The position numbers and the translations under genes were made by a program. This document shows, one piece after another, positions 6,951 to 11,696 of a stretch of DNA of 11,696 nucleotides (position 1 is the stretch's first letter; every line of letters starts with the position of its first letter). A model generated the notes under the pieces. The model had not been told where the DNA came from, made no database searches, and saw nothing but the letters and a program-made list of their open reading frames with translations. The stretch covers positions 1-11,696 of the forward strand of contig JBKBRC010000063.1 of the NCBI GenBank assembly GCA_046292345.1, in the 5' to 3' direction. The DNA is from JBKBRC01 sp046292345. GTDB taxonomy: Bacteria; Bacteroidota; Rhodothermia; Rhodothermales; Rubricoccaceae.

Positions 6951-8854
6951 GTGGCGCGGTGCCGCGCGCCGCCGGGCTCGGCGGCCTCGAGCTGCGCGAG
7001 GTAGACCCCGGGCGCGAGCGCCGCGACCGACACCTCGAGCGCGGCGTCGTTGGGACCGAGCGGGCGCGTCTCGCCGAGCACGAGCCGGCCGTGGACGTCG
7101 TAGAGGCGCAGCGTCACCTCGGCCGGGGCCGGCAGCGCGGCGCGCAGGCGCAGGCGGTCTGAGACCGGGTTGGGCGCAGCCAGCAGCGTCAGCGTACCCG
7201 GGCGCGGGGCCGCCTCGGCGCGCACGGCCGGGGGACTGAACTGGAACAGCGTGACCGTGCCGCTGACCTCGTTGGAGGCGATCACGAGCGGCTGCCCGTT
7301 GGGGCTCTCCGCAGCCGGCACGAACACGAGCGCCTCGAGCCCGAGGTCGCCCCCGACACCCGGCCCGGGCGTGACCGAGAAGTCGCGGTTGTTGACGTAG
7401 TCTACGAAGACGGGCGCAGCGGGCGCCGTGATGTCGTAGACGAAGATGCCGCCGATCCGCTCGAGACCAATGAAGGCGTAGCGCCGCCCGTCGACCACGC
7501 CCACGGCGACGGCCTCGGGCTCAGGCCCCTTGGCCGGGCTACGCGCGTCGCGCGTGTTGTTGGTGTGGTTGGCGTTGAAGTGGCCTGGCAGGCGGGCAGC
7601 CGTTACGCGCTCCATCTCGTCTCCGCTGTCGTAGACGAGCGCGCCCTCGGCAGTGTAGACCGAGAACGAGCGCGCGCCGAAAGCCATGATGCGGTCGATC
7701 AGGCCGTCGCCGTTTGTGTCACCGGCCGCGCGCGAGACGCGCAGGCGACCGAGCGCCGCGTCGGCACGGAGCGCGTCGGCGTTCGGGAAGACGGCCGGGT
7801 CGAGCGAGAGCGAGCCGAGGCGCGGCTCGTCCGAGAAGCCTGCGTAGTCGCGCGCGTCACCCTCGTTGGCGGTGACGAGGTAGACCTGCCCCTCGTGCTC
7901 GAACGCCGCGAGCGCGTCGGCCTGGTACATGCCCAGCACGGGCCACGTGCCGATGTTGATGCCGCCGTCGCGGTCGGAGGGATCGAAGCCGTTGCCTGCG
8001 ACCGCGTGGTCCTTGAGCCCCTGTCCGAAGAGGCGCTCGACGCGCGCCGCGGCCAGGTCGATGACGGCGATGGCGTTGTTCTCCTGGAGCGAGACGAACG
8101 CGCGCGTGCCGTCGGGGCTGATGGCAACGTACTCGGGCTCGAGGTCCTGCGCGACCGTCGCGCCCGGCCCGGTGATGAGGATGCTCGGGTCGTCTGCGAT
8201 TTCGCTGTGACGCGGACCGCCTGCGTTGAAGTCGGTGAACCCGACGCGGACGGCCTCGGCGACGGACACCGTCTCGCCCGTGCGCTCGACGCGCACGATC
8301 CATACCTCGCCCTCGGGATCGACGGTGTAGGCGTTGTTGGGCTCGCCTTCGCAGGCCACGACGACCGTGCGGCCGTCCGGCGTGACGGCGAGGGCGTCCG
8401 GCAGAGCTCCCACGGGCGCAGCCGCGAGGAACGTGCCGGCCGGCGAGAAGAGCACGACCTGGCCGGGGTCGGTCTTGACGCTCGCCTCGACGGCCACAGC
8501 GACGTAGCCGAGCGGGCTGACGGCGACCGAGTTGGCCCCGCCGCCGTAGGGCGACAGGTCGATCGAGAAGAGCAGTGCCGGCGCCGAGGGCACCGTCACG
8601 TCGAGCGCGTTGACCGTGTTCTGCGCCGCGTTGACGAAGAAGACGCGGCGGCGCTCGGCGTCGTAGGCGACGATCTCGGCTGCACTCTGGTTGTAGAGGC
8701 CCGTCGCATAGGTGCCGAGGGGCTGGAGCGTCTGCGCGTCGGCCGTAGCCGAGGCGGCCAGGCAGCAGGCGAGGGCGGCGCCGCGGAGCGCCCGGCCAAG
8801 CGAGGCGTGGCCGGGTGCTCTACGGCGAGCGGCGGAGGGAGTAGAGAAGCGCAT
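6926..8854 (-). CDS. Secreted choice-of-anchor I family protein with T9SS type A sorting domain
   Basis: The 642-residue protein has an Arg-rich signal peptide with hydrophobic core GAALACCLAASATADA (cleavage near residue 40). A beta-propeller-like body with repeated blade motifs follows (NSVAVSPLGYVAVAVE, DALAVTPDGRTVVVACEGEP, EYVAISPDGTRAFVSLQENN). Residues about 289-337 carry the family core GFDPSDRDGGINI, WPVLGMYQADALAAFE and LVTANEGDARDY; 379-388 form a calcium-binding-like loop DTNGDGLIDR. The last 90 residues (about 553-642; APNPVSDRLRLRA, LRLYDVHGRLV, LAPGVYLAQL) are a T9SS C-terminal sorting domain, so the protein is likely exported across the outer membrane and anchored or released. 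Its biochemical function is unknown; relatives have been linked to phosphatase-like or adhesion roles only by association. The ATG at 8852-8854 has no Shine-Dalgarno sequence. It is probably a separate transcription unit: a 191-bp gap lies upstream. Confidence 0.9.
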   Translation of the reverse strand: MRFSTPSAARRRAPGHASLGRALRGAALACCLAASATADAQTLQPLGTYATGLYNQSAAEIVAYDAERRRVFFVNAAQNTVNALDVTVPSAPALLFSIDLSPYGGGANSVAVSPLGYVAVAVEASVKTDPGQVVLFSPAGTFLAAAPVGALPDALAVTPDGRTVVVACEGEPNNAYTVDPEGEVWIVRVERTGETVSVAEAVRVGFTDFNAGGPRHSEIADDPSILITGPGATVAQDLEPEYVAISPDGTRAFVSLQENNAIAVIDLAAARVERLFGQGLKDHAVAGNGFDPSDRDGGINIGTWPVLGMYQADALAAFEHEGQVYLVTANEGDARDYAGFSDEPRLGSLSLDPAVFPNADALRADAALGRLRVSRAAGDTNGDGLIDRIMAFGARSFSVYTAEGALVYDSGDEMERVTAARLPGHFNANHTNNTRDARSPAKGPEPEAVAVGVVDGRRYAFIGLERIGGIFVYDITAPAAPVFVDYVNNRDFSVTPGPGVGGDLGLEALVFVPAAESPNGQPLVIASNEVSGTVTLFQFSPPAVRAEAAPRPGTLTLLAAPNPVSDRLRLRAALPAPAEVTLRLYDVHGRLVLGETRPLGPNDAALEVSVAALAPGVYLAQLEAAEPGGARHRATTRVAIVR

Positions 8855-8986
8855 GAGGGCGGGGGGTTAGAAAAGGCGCGTCAGCCTATCCCCCGTCCCC
8901 GTCTGGCTCTTTACCGCAGCGTATCGGAGCTGTTACCGAATCGGTACGGACGCCTGGTGCGGACGCCCGGTCGCGATTCGGCCCTC

Positions 8987-9056
8987 GCTTCGGTACCGCC
9001 GCTTCGGTACCGCCGCTTCGGTACCGCCGCTTCGGTACCGCCGCTTCAGTACCGCT
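8987..9056. repeat. 14-bp tandem array with palindromic CGGTACCG cores (five copies)
   Basis: Unit GCTTCGGTACCGCC occurs perfectly at 8987-9000, 9001-9014, 9015-9028 and 9029-9042; a degenerate fifth copy (GCTTCAGTACCGCT) fills 9043-9056. Each perfect unit holds the 8-bp palindrome CGGTACCG. The fifth copy lies in the last codons and TGA (9046-9048) of the M48 protease gene. Related CGGTAC sequence recurs at 8942-8947, next to a TACCGA-A-TCGGTA inverted repeat (8934-8946). The array lies 133-200 bp upstream of the secreted-protein gene, so both slippage-born repeat and protein-binding cluster are possible. Confidence 0.93.
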
Positions 9057-9846
9057 GCGCGCGCTGCCGGGCGGCGGCGAAGCCGTTGTCGTTGGTACGG
9101 AGGCCGCTGCGCTGCACCTGCCGCGCCTCGGCGCGCACGGCCGTCACGCGCTCGGCCGAGAACGGGTGCGAGCGAAAGAAGGCCACGCCGCCTGCGCGCT
9201 CCTGCTCGGCCAGCCGCTCGAACATGCGCGCGAGGCCCTCCGGGTCGTACCCTGCCCGGGCCATGTAGCGCACGGCCAGGCGGTCGGCCTCGCGCTCGTC
9301 GGCGCGGGAGAACGAGGCGAAGGCCCCCTGCGCGGCGATCTGCGCGGCGATCTGCTGCGCGATGCCCGGCTGCCGCCCGAGCACGGCGCCGGCGACGACG
9401 CTGAGTTCGTTGGCGCGAGAGAGGCGCCGCGTGCCGTGCCGCCGGGCGCCGTGGGCCAGTTCGTGCCCGATCACGCCGGCGAGCTCGGACGCGCTCCCGG
9501 CCTGCGCGATCAGGCCCGTGTTGACGTAGACCAGACCCCCGGGCACGTTGAAGGCGTTGATGGCCCGGTCCTGCACGACGTAAAACCGCCAGGGCTGGTT
9601 GCCGAGCTCGGTCTGGCGGGCAAGCTGCTGTCCAAGATCGTTGACGTAGCGTGTCAACTGGGCGTCGTTGACAAGGCGCAGCTCGCGCGAGAGCTGCGCC
9701 TCGAGCTGCCGGCCAAGCTCCCACTCCTGCTCTACGGAGTAGTAGTTGGCACCGCCCAGCGTGGCGCATCCGGCCGCGCCGAGCAGGGTGAGCAGGAGCG
9801 CGAGGACCCAGGAACGAAACGCGAAGGAGCAGGACGAGAGGCGCAT
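9046..9846 (-). CDS. M48-family metalloprotease lipoprotein
   Basis: The 266-residue protein has a lipoprotein signal (hydrophobic WVLALLLTLLGAAGC, lipidated Cys27). The zinc site HELAH is at 128-132 (GVIGHELAHGARRHGTRRLS), with the third ligand Glu at about 186 in ADEREADRLAVRYMARAGYDP. A later SHPFSAERV motif at about 226-234 is usual for this peptidase group (LoiP/BepA/Oma1-like). It likely acts in the periplasm on misfolded envelope proteins, attached to a membrane. ATG 9844-9846 is chosen because the signal peptide starts there; a TTG at 9883-9885 would add 13 residues. No strong Shine-Dalgarno sequence is visible. The gene follows the phosphoesterase by 81 bp and could be cotranscribed. 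The final codons and TGA are made from a degenerate copy of the 14-bp array. Confidence 0.94.
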   Translation of the reverse strand: MRLSSCSFAFRSWVLALLLTLLGAAGCATLGGANYYSVEQEWELGRQLEAQLSRELRLVNDAQLTRYVNDLGQQLARQTELGNQPWRFYVVQDRAINAFNVPGGLVYVNTGLIAQAGSASELAGVIGHELAHGARRHGTRRLSRANELSVVAGAVLGRQPGIAQQIAAQIAAQGAFASFSRADEREADRLAVRYMARAGYDPEGLARMFERLAEQERAGGVAFFRSHPFSAERVTAVRAEARQVQRSGLRTNDNGFAAARQRAQRY

Positions 9847-9927
9847 GGAATTCGGAGGGGCATCGGACAGAGGGGCGCGTTGCAAACGCCCGGCCAGCCG
9901 CCCTTGCTCCGCGCGCCCTGCGGCAGC

Positions 9928-10752
9928 TCAGCGGCGCACGAACGTGTTCTCGCGCGCCGTCTCGAACGCGCCCGCCTCCGGGTCGAAGCGGCGCTCGAGG
10001 ACGACGAACCCGTCGGCGTCGGCGTCGATGAGGTTGAAGAAGTTGACGTTCCGATCGGCGCCGCGCCCCCGGCTGCTCGTCGCCGTGCCGGCGCTGGCGA
10101 TGACGAGGCTGCGCGGCGTGCCGTCCTCGCGCGGCGAAACCTCCTCGGCGTGCGCAACGTGGCTCGTGTGCAGATGCCCGCAGAGGATCAGCTCGACCCC
10201 CGCGTCGTAGGCGGCGCGGAGCGCGCGGTCGGCGCCGCGGGCCACGTCGTGGTCGCCCAGTTCGGCGAGCCGCTGCAGGTGGTGGTGCAGGACGAGCACG
10301 CGGAAGTCGCCTGGCGGGCGCGCCTCGAAGAACCGCGCCATCTCCTCAAGGTGCCGCGGGCGGATCAGGCCGCCCTTGATCGTCAGGCCGTGCGCCGAGT
10401 TGAGACCGAACACGCTCAGGCCGCTGGTCGTGAACGAGGGCGTCACGTCCGGCGAGACGTACTTGCGGAAGCGGCGCGAGGAGCGAAAGACGCGGTCGAA
10501 CGGGTTGTGCCACCACGCGCGCACGTCGTGGTTGCCGGGCACGACGAGGACAGGCGGCACGAACGCGTCGAGCATGGCGCGCGCCGCGGCGAACTCGTGC
10601 CGGCGTGCGCGCTGCGTGAGGTCTCCCGAGACCGCGACGAGGTCCACCCCGGCCGCGTTGACCTCGGCCACGATGGCCTCGACGACCTGCGGGTGAGCGA
10701 TGCGGCCGAAGTGGATGTCGGAGACGTGGGCGAGGCGAAGCGCGCGGGCCAT
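9928..10752 (-). CDS. Calcineurin-like metallophosphoesterase
   Basis: The 274-residue protein has the full set of metal-binding motifs: SDIHFG (D12, H14), SGDLT (D44), GNHD (73-76), VLHHH (156-158) and GHLHTSH (192-198). The arrangement resembles the Icc/CpdA class III phosphodiesterase group. The substrate cannot be read from the sequence: cyclic nucleotides, nucleotides or lipid intermediates are all possible. No signal peptide or membrane segment is seen, so it is likely cytoplasmic. The ATG at 10750-10752 places the first metal motif at residue 11, as is usual. The gene begins 113 bp after the E2 stop, behind a strong hairpin, and 81 bp before the M48 gene. Confidence 0.93.
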   Translation of the reverse strand: MARALRLAHVSDIHFGRIAHPQVVEAIVAEVNAAGVDLVAVSGDLTQRARRHEFAAARAMLDAFVPPVLVVPGNHDVRAWWHNPFDRVFRSSRRFRKYVSPDVTPSFTTSGLSVFGLNSAHGLTIKGGLIRPRHLEEMARFFEARPPGDFRVLVLHHHLQRLAELGDHDVARGADRALRAAYDAGVELILCGHLHTSHVAHAEEVSPREDGTPRSLVIASAGTATSSRGRGADRNVNFFNLIDADADGFVVLERRFDPEAGAFETARENTFVRR

Positions 10753-10804
10753 TCAGGCGGCTGGACGGGGGGTGAGCGGAGGGCGAGGCAGCCCGGAAAG
10801 ACGA

Positions 10805-10838
10805 CGGGCGCGGCGCGTCCTCACGCGCGCCGCGCCCG
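10805..10838 (-). terminator. Strong GC-rich hairpin terminator after the E2 gene
   Basis: CGGGCGCGGCGCG (10805-10817) pairs perfectly with 10826-10838 across an 8-nt loop. On the minus strand it is followed by TCGTCTTTCC, a short T-rich tract, 28-61 nt after the E2 stop. A smaller stem (CGGCCG, 10850-10865) lies between them. This probably separates the E2 gene from the phosphoesterase gene. Confidence 0.65.
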
Positions 10839-10865
10839 CTGCGTTCCGGCGGCCGGTCCCGGCCG

Positions 10866-11696
10866 TCAGAGCAGCATGCGCACCGGCTCCTCGAGCATCC
10901 GCTGCACGTCGGTCAGGAAGGCGGCGCCGGTAGCCCCGTCTACGACGCGGTGGTCGCAGGAGAGCGTAAGCGTCATGCGCTTGCCCGGCACGACGGCGCC
11001 GTCCTTGACGACGGGCACGTCGCGGATGCCCCCGATGGCCAGGATGCACGCGTTGGGCGGGTTGATGATGGCCGTAAACTGCTCGACGCCGAACATGCCG
11101 AGGTTGCTCGTCGTGAACGTGGAGCCCTCCCACGCGCTCGGCTCAAGCTTCTTGTCGCGCGCGCGCGCGGCGAGGTCGCGCGTCTCGGCGGCGATCTCCG
11201 CGAGCCCCTTGCGGTCGGCGTCGCGGATGACGGGCGTGAGCAGGCCTTCCTCTACGGCCACGGCCACGGCTACGTGCGCCCCGGCATGCACGCGAATGAC
11301 GCCCTCGTCCTCGAGGTAGGAGCTGTTCACGGCCGGATGGCGGCGCAGCGCAACCGCGCAGGCCTTCGTCACGAGGTCGTTGAAGGACACCCGGGCCACG
11401 CCCTGCGCCTCGGCCATCGCGTTGAGATCGGCGCGGAAGGCGACGGCGCGCTCCATGTCTACCTCGACTGTGAGGTAGAAGTGCGGCGCGGTGAACTTGC
11501 TCTGCGCGAGGCGGCGCGAGATGGTCTTGCGCATCTGCGAGATGCGCGTGTCGGTGTGCGTGCCGCCCTGGGCCGCCACCGGCGCGGCGGCCGGCGGCGC
11601 GCTCGGCCGCGTCGTCTCGCGCGGCGCCTCGGGCACGGGCTGCGCGACCGGGGCCGCCTCGGGGGCCGCCACGGGCTGCGCGACCGGCACGGCAGC
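10866..11696 (-). CDS. pdhC: Dihydrolipoamide acetyltransferase (pyruvate dehydrogenase E2), C-terminal part
   Basis: 277 codons are visible; the frame is open at the right edge, so the N-terminal lipoyl and E3/E1-binding domains lie outside. The first ~50 residues are a flexible Ala/Pro linker (PVAQPVAAPEAAPVAQPV), followed by the acyltransferase core: ISQMRKTISRRLAQSKFTAPH, a SFNDLVTKACAVALRRHPAVN helix, EEGLLTPVIRDADRKGL, and NPPNACILAIG. Catalytic DHRVVDG (His and Asp of HxxxDG) sits near the C-terminus. The enzyme transfers acetyl from lipoamide to coenzyme A in the cytoplasmic pyruvate dehydrogenase complex. The PHFYLTVEVDMERAVAFR and NPPNACILAIG segments favour pyruvate over 2-oxoglutarate or branched-chain complexes. 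A GTG at 11688-11690 is inside the linker and not a start. Confidence 0.93.
   Translation of the reverse strand, partial: AAVPVAQPVAAPEAAPVAQPVPEAPRETTRPSAPPAAAPVAAQGGTHTDTRISQMRKTISRRLAQSKFTAPHFYLTVEVDMERAVAFRADLNAMAEAQGVARVSFNDLVTKACAVALRRHPAVNSSYLEDEGVIRVHAGAHVAVAVAVEEGLLTPVIRDADRKGLAEIAAETRDLAARARDKKLEPSAWEGSTFTTSNLGMFGVEQFTAIINPPNACILAIGGIRDVPVVKDGAVVPGKRMTLTLSCDHRVVDGATGAAFLTDVQRMLEEPVRMLL
11634..11687 (-). repeat. 18-bp direct repeat in the E2 linker
   Basis: CACGGGCTGCGCGACCGG occurs at 11634-11651 and 11670-11687 with a 36-bp (12-codon) period, encoding repeated PVAQPV in the interdomain linker. Such linkers commonly vary by in-frame duplication. Confidence 0.8.

Noticed and set aside
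8987..9056. CRISPR array
   Set aside because: Units are only 14 bp and directly adjacent, with no spacers and no cas genes nearby.
7565..9268. Plus-strand open frame of 567 codons opposite the secreted-protein gene
   Set aside because: Antisense shadow; it passes through the 14-bp array and has no family features.
8933..9769. Minus-strand 278-codon frame overlapping the M48 gene
   Set aside because: It is an alternative frame of the protease gene with Arg/Ala-rich translation; the HELAH frame is the real one.
9166..11319. Plus-strand open frame of 717 codons across three genes
   Set aside because: It runs antisense through the protease, phosphoesterase and E2 genes and across two intergenic gaps, with low-complexity translation.
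1..11696. tRNA or rRNA genes, insertion sequences or phage genes
   Set aside because: No cloverleaf, rRNA-like conserved blocks, transposase, or terminal inverted repeats were recognised.

Overview
This is a GC-rich window (by eye about 70% G+C). All eight genes lie on the minus strand; the long plus-strand open frames are antisense shadows. The likely source is a high-GC member of the Rhodothermota/Bacteroidota lineage, such as a Rhodothermales or Rubricoccaceae relative. The evidence is a secreted protein with a C-terminal type IX secretion (T9SS) sorting domain, a system confined to that superphylum, together with weak or absent Shine-Dalgarno sequences. All seven visible stop codons are TGA. 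The species assignment is inference.

Layout by plus-strand coordinate; transcription runs right to left. (1) 10866-11696: C-terminal part of a pyruvate-dehydrogenase-type dihydrolipoamide acetyltransferase (E2), followed by a strong hairpin terminator. (2) 9928-10752: calcineurin-like metallophosphoesterase. (3) 9046-9846: M48-family lipoprotein metalloprotease whose stop codon lies in a five-copy 14-bp tandem array. (4) 6926-8854: secreted choice-of-anchor I beta-propeller-like protein with a T9SS sorting domain; its stop codon lies in a 23-bp tandem duplication. (5) 5713-6795: queA (queuosine tRNA modification), with a perfect 14-bp hairpin just before its start codon and a 19-bp tandem repeat across its stop codon. 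(6) 1-5495: an exopolysaccharide cluster of three genes. It holds a Wzc-like chain-length regulator/tyrosine kinase, a small SLBB-domain export protein, and a long ORF joining a Wzx-like flippase to a GT4-type glycosyltransferase that runs off the left edge.

The three polysaccharide genes fit one Wzx/Wzy-type pathway: the glycosyltransferase adds sugar to a lipid-linked unit, the flippase moves it across the inner membrane, the Wzc-like protein controls polymerisation, and the SLBB protein contributes to the periplasmic or outer-membrane exit. The polymerase and a full Wza are not in the window. The other genes are housekeeping or envelope functions with no clear tie to this cluster.

The most unusual points are the flippase-glycosyltransferase fusion, perfect short tandem duplications placed over the stop codons of three adjacent genes, the palindromic CGGTACCG array, and the hairpin upstream of queA.
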